Positions 18,290 to 26,681 of a stretch of 34,134 nucleotides of DNA are shown here, piece by piece. Source of the stretch: Clostridia bacterium (GTDB lineage: Bacteria > Bacillota > Clostridia > Christensenellales > CAG-314); the NCBI GenBank assembly GCA_017409765.1, contig JAFQSA010000035.1, positions 1 through 34,134 on the forward strand, written 5' to 3'. A program made the translations under genes and the position numbers. Below the pieces are notes generated by a model that ran no database searches, was not told the DNA's origin, and saw only the letters and a program-made list of their open reading frames with translations. The stretch's first letter is position 1; each line of letters opens with the position of its first letter.

Positions 18290-18937
18290 ATGTTTCAAAT
18301 AAAGAAGTCAAGCTACGTCAAGGGAGTTGCAATGTACAAAGATTGCATTGTAAGTGACCTTCCACAGATAGCAGTAGCAGGAAAATCCAACGTTGGCAAG
18401 TCCAGTTTTATCAATTTTTTGGTAAACGACTCCAAACTTGCCCGCACATCCAAACTTCCCGGCAGAACAAGACTAATCAACTACTTTTTGATTAACGAAA
18501 ACTCCGCGGAAGAATTTTTGCTTGCCGATTTGCCTGGCTATGGTTTTGCAAAGGTTTCCGATGCGGAAAAACTCAAGTGGGCAGACCTGTTGGAAAAGTA
18601 CCTTGCCAAGGAGCAAAAACTTGTGCATGTATTTTTCTTGGTGGACATCCGCCACGACCCCACTCGCGACGATGTAACAATGTACAACTACCTTTTCAAA
18701 AACAACGTTCCCTATACCATCGTTGCCACCAAGGCGGACAAACTCCCCAAGAGCCAAGTCAAAAACAGATGTCGCGCCATTGCCAACTTTTTGAAGGTGG
18801 GTGCGGACAATGTCATCCCCGTTTCCGCATTGGAAAAACGTGGCAAGGAGCAAATCTTCGATCGCATGGAAAAGGTACTCAATGCCTTCTACAACCCCAT
18901 CATCGACGACGACGAAACAGACGAAACAGACGAATAG
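18290..18937 (+). CDS. engB: Ribosome-assembly GTPase EngB (YsxC/YihA)
   Basis: A 215-residue GTPase needed for 50S subunit assembly. Motifs: G1 GKSNVGKSS (residues 31-39), the G2 region PGRTRLINYF, G3 DLPGYG and G4 TKADK, with SALEKRG as the G5-type loop. The C-terminus ends in an unusual short acidic stretch (DDDETDETDE). The frame begins at GTG 18281, but AAAGGTG at 18277-18283 makes ATG 18290 the better start. It stands alone between a 220-base palindrome-rich gap and a strong terminator at 18954. Many Firmicutes have engB after lon or clpX; that context is absent here. Confidence 0.95.
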   Translation: MFQIKKSSYVKGVAMYKDCIVSDLPQIAVAGKSNVGKSSFINFLVNDSKLARTSKLPGRTRLINYFLINENSAEEFLLADLPGYGFAKVSDAEKLKWADLLEKYLAKEQKLVHVFFLVDIRHDPTRDDVTMYNYLFKNNVPYTIVATKADKLPKSQVKNRCRAIANFLKVGADNVIPVSALEKRGKEQIFDRMEKVLNAFYNPIIDDDETDETDE

Positions 18938-18953
18938 TGCAAACACTTTCATT

Positions 18954-18982
18954 AGACATTGCTTGTAGCAGTGTCTTTTTTT
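18954..18982 (+). terminator. Rho-independent terminator after engB
   Basis: AGACATTGCT and AGCAGTGTCT form a 10-bp stem with one G-T pair and a TGT loop, followed directly by a run of T. It lies 17 bases after the engB stop and separates it from the regulator cassette. Confidence 0.9.
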
Positions 18983-19053
18983 GTTGTGATTTCAAAAGGA
19001 ACAATGTTCTAGCCAAAAGGAACAATTTTTGTATGGTGCTTTTGGTTTGTTTG

Positions 19054-19062
19054 TGATATAAT
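19054..19062 (+). promoter_or_regulatory. Extended -10 promoter of the XRE regulator
   Basis: TGATATAAT gives a perfect -10 (19057-19062) with the TGn extension. No good -35 is found at the usual spacing (the position holds TGGTGC), so the extended -10 would have to compensate. The predicted start near 19069 leaves a leader of about 28 bases with a GGAG site. Confidence 0.55.
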
Positions 19063-19096
19063 TGGCACATCATTATCATTACTGGAGATAGGTAAA

Positions 19097-19762
19097 ATGT
19101 TTGCACAAAAACTAATCAGTCTACGCAAATCACGCGGACTCACACAAGAGCAACTTGCATTGGAAATTTTCGTATCTCGTTCGATGATTGCAAAGTACGA
19201 AACAGGCAAAGCATATCCAACAAATGAAATCCTACAACGAATTGCTGACTACTTTAATGTGTCTGTTGACGAATTGGTGCAAAAAGAGCAACTCATTGAC
19301 GAGCACTCCAAAGCGTTAGAAAACAAACTTTCTACAAAAGAAAAGTTAATCAAGATTGTAGCCATAATTGGAGTATTGATACTGATGTTTGTTGCAGTAT
19401 TTTCTGTAGTAGAGATTCAAGTAGTGGAAAGCGCAGTTGACTATGCCCAAGTTGTATGGAATGCTGATTTTGCACAATGGCAACTTTATTATTATGAGCA
19501 AAGCAATCCTAATATCTTGCAAAAACGAGCATTTGTCCATATCACAGAATGGGATCTCTACGAAAATAGTCGAACAAATGCAAAGTTTACTATCGAAGGA
19601 CGAGATTGGTTTGAGCAGTTTAATAAACATAATATCTCGGATGACTATCGAGAACTTAAAACTGTAACTTTGTACTATACGGTAACCACTAAAAAGACTT
19701 TGCTTGGAGATGTTAGAGATGTAAACTACAAGTTGATTCAGGTCGATTTTCATTTAGTATAA
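19097..19762 (+). CDS. Membrane-anchored XRE-family transcriptional regulator
   Basis: A 221-residue protein. Residues 6-60 form a Cro/CI-type helix-turn-helix (LRKSRGLTQEQLALEIFVSR, then AKYETGKAYP). A charged linker follows, then one hydrophobic helix at about 85-105 and a C-terminal domain of about 115 residues that should lie outside the membrane and is not recognised. This layout suggests a DNA-binding protein tied to the membrane, possibly sensing an outside signal. Codon use is unlike the neighbours: more TAT than TAC (7 to 5, against about 2 to 14 in ligA), several CGA arginines and TTA leucines. With its own promoter and terminators it looks like an inserted cassette. Its targets are unknown. 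Confidence 0.85.
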   Translation: MFAQKLISLRKSRGLTQEQLALEIFVSRSMIAKYETGKAYPTNEILQRIADYFNVSVDELVQKEQLIDEHSKALENKLSTKEKLIKIVAIIGVLILMFVAVFSVVEIQVVESAVDYAQVVWNADFAQWQLYYYEQSNPNILQKRAFVHITEWDLYENSRTNAKFTIEGRDWFEQFNKHNISDDYRELKTVTLYYTVTTKKTLLGDVRDVNYKLIQVDFHLV

Positions 19763-19768
19763 ATTATC

Positions 19769-19801
19769 AAATGCCTTTAACGTTTGGTTGAAGGCATTTT
19801 T
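19769..19801 (+). terminator. Rho-independent terminator after the XRE regulator
   Basis: AAATGCCTT (19769-19777) pairs with AAGGCATTT (19791-19799), with a short inner AAC/GTT pairing in the loop, and leads into a run of five T. It begins six bases after the stop. Confidence 0.88.
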
Positions 19802-19882
19802 CTTGTAATTTTTTACCTTTTTCTCTCAATTTTTCCACCCAAATAGTGCCATCTCAAACTTGCAAAAATTTTTACAATATAA

Positions 19883-19911
19883 TTGTATTTTATATTTATT
19901 TGTGGTAAAAT
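19883..19911 (+). promoter_or_regulatory. Sigma-A promoter of the S-component / coaX / uvrBA run
   Basis: TTGTAT (19883-19888), a 17-base spacer and TAAAAT (19906-19911) preceded by TGG. It would start a leader of about 255 bases before the S-component gene. Between the regulator's terminator and that gene (19802-20172) there is only this promoter, a small hairpin at 19921 and a repeat at 20043; no gene is seen on either strand. Confidence 0.6.
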
Positions 19912-19920
19912 ATATGTAGG

Positions 19921-19941
19921 TCGTATTGGGTAGCCAAACGA
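19921..19941 (+). other. Hairpin at the start of the S-component leader
   Basis: TCGT-A-TTGG pairs with CCAA-ACGA around a GTAG loop, with one bulged A, giving an 8-bp stem. It begins about three bases after the predicted transcription start, so it may protect the 5' end. I do not recognise a known riboswitch in the rest of the leader. Confidence 0.35.
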
Positions 19942-20042
19942 TACTTTCACACAACTATCTTTACCACACGGCACTTTTGCAACTCTAATTGATTTTGTAT
20001 GGCAAAATTTACAAATATTTTGCGTAATTGGCAAGTCCGCTT

Positions 20043-20100
20043 GAGGCCCCTTTGTGTAAAGGGGGCTGGCACCGTAGGTGACTGGGGGATTGTCCCTACA
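20043..20100. repeat. Double-hairpin intergenic repeat, copy C
   Basis: Hairpin one is GCCCCTTT/AAAGGGGGC, hairpin two is GGCACC-GTA-GGTGAC, followed by TGGGGGATTGTCCCTAC. The plan equals copies A and B with different stems. The end, read on the other strand, begins GTAGGGAC and resembles the other repeat family, so the two types again lie side by side as at 2893-2976. Confidence 0.75.
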
Positions 20101-20172
20101 ACCAATTAGGTAATGCCAAAGTGCTCACAAAAAAGATATTTGCACCCACTTGGGGCGAAATTGAGGTTTTTT

Positions 20173-20805
20173 ATGGTAAACAATAAAGCATATAACGTTG
20201 CAAAATTAGCAATTATGTTTGCAACAATATTCGTTGCAATGATGTTAGATAGAGCAATCAGTATTTTGCCCATCGGCTTTTCCATGGCCGTTGTTGCTTT
20301 GCTGGTTACTTTATCTTTTTGTTTTTTAGAAAACAAATGGTCCACCGCCATCCTTTCCGGATTGTTTTTCGGCTTGGCATCCTTCCTAAAAGAGTTTATC
20401 ATGCCAAGTGCAACCTTGGGGCAAGTATTCCCACCACAATATTGGTTGCTTGTTACCATCCCACCACGTGTGTTGATGACAACTGTGGCTTTTGCCATCT
20501 ACCGACTTGTACAAAAACTGTGTTCAAGTTGTCGCCCTCGCAAGCGCCAAATTGTAGCAATGGCAGTTGCATCCTTCTTTGGACTTGCCACCAACACCTT
20601 TGGCTTTTTGACCATGTTGGAACTTTGTCGCACAATGTACCAAGTGGAAACCAACGGCGTGTTTGTGCTCATCTACGGCTTGCTTGTCACAAACATTCTG
20701 CCGGAGTATCTCATTTCCATCATCGGTGCGCCATTGGTAGTGCTGGGCGTCCGCCGTGGCCTAAAAATCGGCATCGAAGGTATTCCAAAGCAAATGGAAA
20801 ACTAA
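20173..20805 (+). CDS. ECF-type transporter substrate-binding (S) component, possibly for pantothenate
   Basis: A 210-residue integral membrane protein with about six hydrophobic segments. It resembles energy-coupling-factor S components: an N-terminal helix pair (AIMFATIFVAMMLDRAISI), a short second pair (STAILSGLFFGLASFL), and the PRVLMTTVAFAIYR segment typical of these proteins. S components bind a vitamin and depend on a shared EcfT/A/A' module, not encoded here. The frame opens at 20113, but ATG 20173 has TTGAGG six bases upstream. coaX follows 51 bases later, so pantothenate is the likely substrate, by context only. Riboflavin, another vitamin or queuosine precursors remain possible. 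Confidence 0.75.
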   Translation: MVNNKAYNVAKLAIMFATIFVAMMLDRAISILPIGFSMAVVALLVTLSFCFLENKWSTAILSGLFFGLASFLKEFIMPSATLGQVFPPQYWLLVTIPPRVLMTTVAFAIYRLVQKLCSSCRPRKRQIVAMAVASFFGLATNTFGFLTMLELCRTMYQVETNGVFVLIYGLLVTNILPEYLISIIGAPLVVLGVRRGLKIGIEGIPKQMEN

Positions 20806-20856
20806 CCTGACTTTTTCAAACGTACACATCCACAAAACTGTGGTAGAGGAGAAACT

Positions 20857-21627
20857 ATGATTATCGCAATAGATATTGGTAACACAAATATTAAAATTGG
20901 TCTTTTTGATAAATCTGGCAAACTTGCCAAGTCTTTCAAAATGTCAAGTGATGTAAAGCGTACCAGCGACGAGTACGTTGCACTTTTATTGCAACTAATG
21001 AACCACGCAAACATCGACGTACACTCCATTGATGGTGCAATTTTGTCCTCCGTTATTCCCCAACTGGACTACACCTTTACAAACGTCATCAACTACGTGT
21101 TTGGTGTAAAGCCACTTGTGGTTGGCGTTGGCGTAAAAACTGGCATTGCCATCAGATACGATTTCCCACGTGAGTTGGGTAGCGACCGCATCATCACTTG
21201 TGTCGCAGCGGAAAAGCAATATGGCGCGCCATTTATCTTGGTAGACTTTGGCACAGCAACAACCTTCAATGTTGTTAACGAAAAGCGAGAGTTTATTGGT
21301 GGTGCAATCACGTTGGGCTTGAAGTCCACCATCGAAAGTCTTTCCAAGTGTACGGCAAAACTCCCCAACGTCGAGTTGGAAACTCCCACCAAAACTGTTG
21401 CCCAATCCACATCCAAAGCCATCCAAAGTGGTGTTATCTTTGGTGTAGTTGGCCAAGTCAAGTACATGATTGAGCGTATCAAAAAGGAAACTGGGCTTGC
21501 TAACGCAAAAATCATTGCAACTGGCGGTCTTTCTCAAATTGTTCAAAGTGTCGAGCCACTTTTCCACTACGTGGATCGCGAACTCAGTTTGAAAGGCCTC
21601 TACGAAATCTACAAAATGAACGCATAA
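20857..21627 (+). CDS. coaX: Type III pantothenate kinase
   Basis: A 256-residue ASKHA-fold kinase that phosphorylates pantothenate, the first step of CoA synthesis. This type needs a monovalent cation and is not feedback-inhibited by CoA. Motifs: [12 protein letters not shown] (residues 5-16), SSVIPQL, ELGSDR where GADR is usual but the aspartate is kept, [22 protein letters not shown] and SGVIFG. ATG 20857 has a GAGGAG site. It lies behind a vitamin-transporter-like gene and 29 bases before uvrB, so it may share a transcript with the repair genes. Confidence 0.95.
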   Translation: MIIAIDIGNTNIKIGLFDKSGKLAKSFKMSSDVKRTSDEYVALLLQLMNHANIDVHSIDGAILSSVIPQLDYTFTNVINYVFGVKPLVVGVGVKTGIAIRYDFPRELGSDRIITCVAAEKQYGAPFILVDFGTATTFNVVNEKREFIGGAITLGLKSTIESLSKCTAKLPNVELETPTKTVAQSTSKAIQSGVIFGVVGQVKYMIERIKKETGLANAKIIATGGLSQIVQSVEPLFHYVDRELSLKGLYEIYKMNA

Positions 21628-21656
21628 CAAATTTGACAAAACCTAACAGAGGAACT

Positions 21657-23639
21657 ATGGCAGACAAGTTTATTCTTCACTCTAAATACAAGCCCTGTGG
21701 CGACCAACCCACAGCGATAGCAGAACTTACCCAAGGCCTAAACGATGGCTTGGCAACGCAAGTACTGCGCGGTGTTACAGGTAGTGGTAAAACTTTCACG
21801 ATGGCAAACATCATTGCCAACGTCAATCGTCCTGCCTTGGTAATTTGCCACAACAAAACTCTTGCTGCGCAACTTTGCAACGAGTTTAGAGAGTTCTTCC
21901 CGGAAAACCGCGTGGAGTTTTTCGTAAGTTACTACGACTACTACATGCCGGAAAGTTACATCCCCGCGCGTGACTTGTACATCGAAAAGGAAATAGATAT
22001 CAACGACGAAATTGACAAACTGCGCCACAGCGCAACCTGCTCACTTTTCGAGCGCCGAGATACCATCGTTGTTGCAAGTGTATCCTGCATCTACGGTTTG
22101 GGTGCGCCCGGCGAGTACTACAAAATGAGTTTGTCCTTGCGCCCAGGCGACCAAGTGTCCCCAAGGGACGTCATCAAAAAACTCATTTCCATACAATACG
22201 TCCGCAACGATATGGACTTCCATCGTGGCACCTTCCGTGTTAGGGGCGATTGTATCGACATCTTCCCCGCTAGCTACACCGACCATGCAATCCGCGTGGA
22301 GTTTTGGGGTGACGAAATTGAAAAAATCACCGAAGTGGATGCTTTGACAGGTAACGTTGTTGCCAACCTTTTGCACGCATTTGTATTCCCTGCAAGCCAC
22401 TACGTTGTGGAAGGCATCACAATGGAAAAGGCCATCGACAACATCAAAAAAGATATGGCGGTAGAGGTGCAAGCCTTTGCCGACCAAAACAAACTTGTGG
22501 AAAGTCAACGCCTAAAGCAACGCGTTAGCTACGACATCGAAATGATGCAAGAAGTGGGCTATTGTAGCGGTATCGAAAACTACTCCCGCTACTTCGACGG
22601 CCGTGAACGCGGTCAACCACCTTTCACCTTGTTGGACTACTTCCCCGATGACTTTATCACTTTTATTGACGAAAGCCACATGACAATTCCACAAATCCGT
22701 GGTATGTACAATGGCGACCGCGCTCGCAAAACCAACCTTGTGGGCTACGGATTTAGATTGCAATCCAGCTACGACAACCGCCCACTTACCTTTGACGAGT
22801 TCGACAGTCGTCTTGGACAACTCATTTGCGTATCGGCAACACCTGCCCCCTACGAAATGGATCGTGCCGACAACGTTGTTGAGCAACTAATTCGCCCAAC
22901 TGGACTACTTGATCCACAGGTGGAAGTGCGCCCTGTCAAAGGCCAAATTGACGATTTGCTTGGCGAAATCTACAAGGTCACAATGGAAGGCGGTCGTGTG
23001 CTTGTAACCACTTTGACCAAACGCATGGCGGAAAGTTTGACGGAATTTTTGTCCCGCCAAGACGTCCGTGTAAAATATATGCACTCGGAAATTGACACCT
23101 TGGAGCGCGTAGAAATTGTCAATGGCCTCAAAAAGGGCGAGTTCGACGTGCTTGTAGGTATCAACCTGCTCCGCGAGGGCTTGGATATGCCCCAAGTCAA
23201 ACTTGTTGCCATCTTGGATGCCGACAAGGAAGGCTTTTTGCGTAGCGATACGTCACTAATTCAAACAATCGGTCGTGCAGCGCGTAATGCCGATGGTAGA
23301 GTTATTATGTATGCCGACGTTATCACCGACAGTATGAAGCGCGCCATTGGCGAAACAAATCGTAGGCGCGAAATTCAACATCAGTACAACGTTGCCCACA
23401 ACATCACGCCAAAAACCATCGAACACCACGTGGAAAACACCTTGGAAATCACCCAAAAGGCGGAAAACGTGATGACCATCAAGGAGTTGGAACGCGCCAT
23501 CGAAAACACAACTGCCCGTATGAAGACGGCCGCCAACCAGCTGGACTTCGAAAAGGCAATCCAACTGCGCGAAGAAGTAAACAAACTTATGAAACAGTTG
23601 GAAAAACTCAAACGCAAAAAACACAATCAAAACGGCTAA
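21657..23639 (+). CDS. uvrB: Excinuclease ABC subunit B
   Basis: A 660-residue damage-verification helicase of nucleotide excision repair that receives DNA from UvrA and recruits UvrC. Signatures: Walker [10 protein letters not shown] (Lys45), the beta-hairpin [15 protein letters not shown] that clamps [22 protein letters not shown], and the helicase motif VI region QTIGRAARN. The last 50 residues form the UvrC-interacting coiled helix ([17 protein letters not shown]). ATG 21657 follows AGAGGA; the open frame from 21633 lacks such a site. uvrA begins three bases after the stop. uvrC is not in the window. Confidence 0.97.
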   Translation: MADKFILHSKYKPCGDQPTAIAELTQGLNDGLATQVLRGVTGSGKTFTMANIIANVNRPALVICHNKTLAAQLCNEFREFFPENRVEFFVSYYDYYMPESYIPARDLYIEKEIDINDEIDKLRHSATCSLFERRDTIVVASVSCIYGLGAPGEYYKMSLSLRPGDQVSPRDVIKKLISIQYVRNDMDFHRGTFRVRGDCIDIFPASYTDHAIRVEFWGDEIEKITEVDALTGNVVANLLHAFVFPASHYVVEGITMEKAIDNIKKDMAVEVQAFADQNKLVESQRLKQRVSYDIEMMQEVGYCSGIENYSRYFDGRERGQPPFTLLDYFPDDFITFIDESHMTIPQIRGMYNGDRARKTNLVGYGFRLQSSYDNRPLTFDEFDSRLGQLICVSATPAPYEMDRADNVVEQLIRPTGLLDPQVEVRPVKGQIDDLLGEIYKVTMEGGRVLVTTLTKRMAESLTEFLSRQDVRVKYMHSEIDTLERVEIVNGLKKGEFDVLVGINLLREGLDMPQVKLVAILDADKEGFLRSDTSLIQTIGRAARNADGRVIMYADVITDSMKRAIGETNRRREIQHQYNVAHNITPKTIEHHVENTLEITQKAENVMTIKELERAIENTTARMKTAANQLDFEKAIQLREEVNKLMKQLEKLKRKKHNQNG

Positions 23640-23642
23640 TTT

Positions 23643-26471
23643 ATGAAAGAAATCAAAATTGTAAACGCAAAAGAAAACAACCTCAAAAGCGTAAGTTTGA
23701 CCATCCCACGCGAACAACTTGTAGTTTTTACAGGTCTTTCCGGCAGTGGTAAATCCAGCCTTGCTTTTGATACAATATTTGCCGAAGGTCAACGCCGATA
23801 CATCGAAAGTTTGTCCTCCTATGCCCGCCAATTTTTGGGCCAAATGGACAAGCCCGATGTGGAAAGTATCGACGGACTTTCCCCTGCAATTTCCATCGAC
23901 CAAAAAACAACCTCCTCCAACCCACGTTCAACCGTTGGTACCGTTACGGAAATCTACGACTACCTTCGTCTGTTGTTCGCGCGCGTTGGCACACCATATT
24001 GTCCACATTGTGGTATCGAAATTGCCCAAACAACTGTGGATCAAATTTGTGACCGCGTGGCAAACTACCCACAAGGCACAAAATTGCAAATTTTGGCGCC
24101 CGTAGTGCGTGGCAGAAAGGGCGAACACCAAAAACTGTTCGACCAACTGAAAAAGCAAGGTTTCGTCCGCGTGATGGTGGATGGCAACGTGTACACCTTG
24201 GACGAGGAAATCAAACTGGAAAAGAACAACAAACACAATATCAACGTTATTGTCGACCGCATTGTTGTCAAGCCGGATATCAACAGCCGTCTTGCTGACA
24301 GCGTGGAAACTGCCCTTAAACTTGCTGATGGTCTTGTTGTGGTGCACGATGGCAAGGAAGAAACAACCTTTTCCACCAAGTTTGCCTGCCCCGAGTGCGG
24401 TTTTACCATCGAGGAGCTTGAGCCACGCGCATTTTCCTTCAACAGCCCATTTGGCGCTTGCCCCGACTGTCTTGGTCTTGGTTTCAAGCAAGAGTTTGAC
24501 GAACGGCTCATCATCCCCGACGATACCAAGTCGCTCTATGGTGGCGCAGTAAAACTTTTGGGCTTCAACCTTGGCGCAGCAAGTTGGATGCGCATGATTT
24601 TTGATGCGCTTGCACTCAAATACAACTTTGACGGCAACACACCCGTCAAGGATTTGCCCAAGTCCGTGTACAACACAGTTATGTACGGCAACGGTGGCGA
24701 GCAACTTGTCTGCTACCTAAAGGATGGCCGTGCCTTCAACACCACTTGGGAAGGTCTTATCCCCATGATGACGCGCCGTCATGCCGAGTGCAAAAGCGAT
24801 TGGACTCGCAGCGAATACGAAAAATTTATGGTGGACAAACCCTGTCACACCTGTCAAGGCAAACGCCTGAAAAAGGAAATTTTGTCTGTCAAAATTGGCG
24901 GACTTAACATCTGGGAAGTGGGCGAACTTTCCATCGTCAAGGCGTTGGAGTTTTTCACAACACTTCAATTGGACGAAACCAAAGGCAAAATTGCCCACAT
25001 GGTTCTAAAGGAAATCAACTCCCGACTCAAGTTTTTGGTGGATGTTGGCCTTGGCTACCTCACACTAAACCGCGCAAGTGGCAGTTTGTCCGGTGGCGAA
25101 GCGCAACGTATCCGCCTTGCAACACAAATTGGTAGTGCATTGACAGGCGTACTGTACATCTTGGACGAACCAAGCATTGGCCTTCACCAACGCGACAACG
25201 AAAAACTCATTGCAACACTCACTCGCTTGCGTGATATCGGCAACACTTTGATTGTTGTCGAGCACGACGAAGACACCATCCGCTCAGCCGACTTTGTTGT
25301 AGACGTTGGCCCTGGCGCAGGTGTTCACGGTGGCGAAATTGTCTGCGCAGGCACAGTCGAAGACATCAAAAAATGCCCCAACTCCATCACAGGCAAGTAC
25401 CTAACAGGCGAGTTGTTTATCCCTGTGCCCACCGAAAGGCGCAAGGGTAACGGCAACTTCCTAACTGTAAAGGGCGCCTACAAAAACAACCTCAATCACA
25501 TCGACGTTAGTTTCCCACTTGGATGTCTCAACGTTGTAACAGGTGTGTCCGGTAGTGGCAAATCTTCATTGGTGAACGAAGTGCTTTTGCCTGTGCTTGC
25601 GGAAAAACTTAACCGAGCGCGCCCACAAGACGTGCTTTGTGATAGTATCGAAGGCATCGAATTTTTGGACAAAGTAATTGCCATCGACCAAAGCGCAATT
25701 GGACGTACCCCACGCAGTAACCCTGCAACCTACACAGGCGTGTTTACCGCCATCCGCGACTTGTTTGCATCCACAACTGATGCCAAAGAGCGTGGCTACA
25801 AGTCTGGCCGATTTTCCTTCAACGTTAGCGGTGGCCGTTGTGAGCATTGCTCGGGTGACGGTATTTTGCGCATCTCTATGAACTTTTTGCCGGATGTGTA
25901 CGTCCCTTGCGAAGTTTGTCATGGTGCGCGCTACAATCGCGAAACGTTGGCTGTCAAGTACAAAGGTAAGTCCATTGCCGACGTATTGGATATGACGGTA
26001 GAAGAGGCGGTTGGCTTTTTTGAAAACATCTCTTCTATCAAAAACAAAATTCAAACGTTGTACGACGTTGGTCTTGGCTACATCAAACTTGGACAACCTG
26101 CAACAACCTTGTCTGGTGGCGAAGCACAACGTGTCAAGCTTGCGACGGAACTTTCCAAGCGCTCCACAGGCAAAACTTTGTACATTTTGGACGAACCCAC
26201 AACAGGACTTCACTCTCACGACGTTGCCAAACTCATCACAATTTTGCAACGACTTGTGTCTGCTGGCAACACAGTTATCGTCATTGAACACAACTTGGAC
26301 GTTATCAAAGTTGCCGACAACATCATCGACCTTGGTCCCGAAGGTGGCGATCAAGGTGGCACAATTGTTGCCCAAGGCACGCCCGAAGTGGTAGCGCAAA
26401 CCCCAGGTAGCTACACAGGCCAATTCCTTGCTCCAATTTTGCAAGCCAACAACACAAAACAGAGTAACTAA
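23643..26471 (+). CDS. uvrA: Excinuclease ABC subunit A
   Basis: A 942-residue tandem ABC-type ATPase that finds bulky DNA lesions and loads UvrB. The first half has [14 protein letters not shown], the UvrB-binding region, a zinc module ([18 protein letters not shown] then CPDC), [12 protein letters not shown] and [13 protein letters not shown]. The second half has [14 protein letters not shown], the DNA-contacting zinc finger (CEHCSGDG with [10 protein letters not shown]), [12 protein letters not shown] and [13 protein letters not shown]. Both ATPase sites look intact and length is typical. The Shine-Dalgarno site is weak, so translation is probably coupled to uvrB. A short palindromic repeat follows. 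Confidence 0.98.
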   Translation: MKEIKIVNAKENNLKSVSLTIPREQLVVFTGLSGSGKSSLAFDTIFAEGQRRYIESLSSYARQFLGQMDKPDVESIDGLSPAISIDQKTTSSNPRSTVGTVTEIYDYLRLLFARVGTPYCPHCGIEIAQTTVDQICDRVANYPQGTKLQILAPVVRGRKGEHQKLFDQLKKQGFVRVMVDGNVYTLDEEIKLEKNNKHNINVIVDRIVVKPDINSRLADSVETALKLADGLVVVHDGKEETTFSTKFACPECGFTIEELEPRAFSFNSPFGACPDCLGLGFKQEFDERLIIPDDTKSLYGGAVKLLGFNLGAASWMRMIFDALALKYNFDGNTPVKDLPKSVYNTVMYGNGGEQLVCYLKDGRAFNTTWEGLIPMMTRRHAECKSDWTRSEYEKFMVDKPCHTCQGKRLKKEILSVKIGGLNIWEVGELSIVKALEFFTTLQLDETKGKIAHMVLKEINSRLKFLVDVGLGYLTLNRASGSLSGGEAQRIRLATQIGSALTGVLYILDEPSIGLHQRDNEKLIATLTRLRDIGNTLIVVEHDEDTIRSADFVVDVGPGAGVHGGEIVCAGTVEDIKKCPNSITGKYLTGELFIPVPTERRKGNGNFLTVKGAYKNNLNHIDVSFPLGCLNVVTGVSGSGKSSLVNEVLLPVLAEKLNRARPQDVLCDSIEGIEFLDKVIAIDQSAIGRTPRSNPATYTGVFTAIRDLFASTTDAKERGYKSGRFSFNVSGGRCEHCSGDGILRISMNFLPDVYVPCEVCHGARYNRETLAVKYKGKSIADVLDMTVEEAVGFFENISSIKNKIQTLYDVGLGYIKLGQPATTLSGGEAQRVKLATELSKRSTGKTLYILDEPTTGLHSHDVAKLITILQRLVSAGNTVIVIEHNLDVIKVADNIIDLGPEGGDQGGTIVAQGTPEVVAQTPGSYTGQFLAPILQANNTKQSN

Positions 26472-26503
26472 TCAATTGTAAAGCCCAAATTGCACGTCAA
26501 ATT

Positions 26504-26527
26504 GTAGTGGAGGGATTGCCCCTCCCG
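26504..26527. repeat. GTAG-type intergenic palindrome, copy 2 (variant)
   Basis: GTAGT is followed by GGAGGG (26509-26514), ATTGC and CCCTCC, a 6-bp stem. It lies in the uvrA-polA gap (26472-26681), where I find no clear terminator. It is shorter than the copies at 2893, 33974 and 34039 but has the same outline. Confidence 0.6.
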
Positions 26528-26681
26528 AATTAAACAAAATATTGCAATGTGGTATTTGTATACCCAACAAAATCGTGCAAAAAACACAATCTTGTTGCAA
26601 TTTGCTACCTTACAATCAAATTTTTAGATATCACTTCCAATCTAGACAAAACAATACACCCACTCCCACAAAGGTAAAACT

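Noticed and set aside
19813..20034. A 73-codon minus-strand frame between the regulator and the S component
   Set aside because: It overlaps a good plus-strand promoter and has no recognisable protein pattern or ribosome binding site.
26541..26620. Promoter for polA in the uvrA-polA gap (TACAAT at 26611)
   Set aside because: No -35 box at acceptable spacing; the nearest TTG hexamers are only 10-13 bases away.
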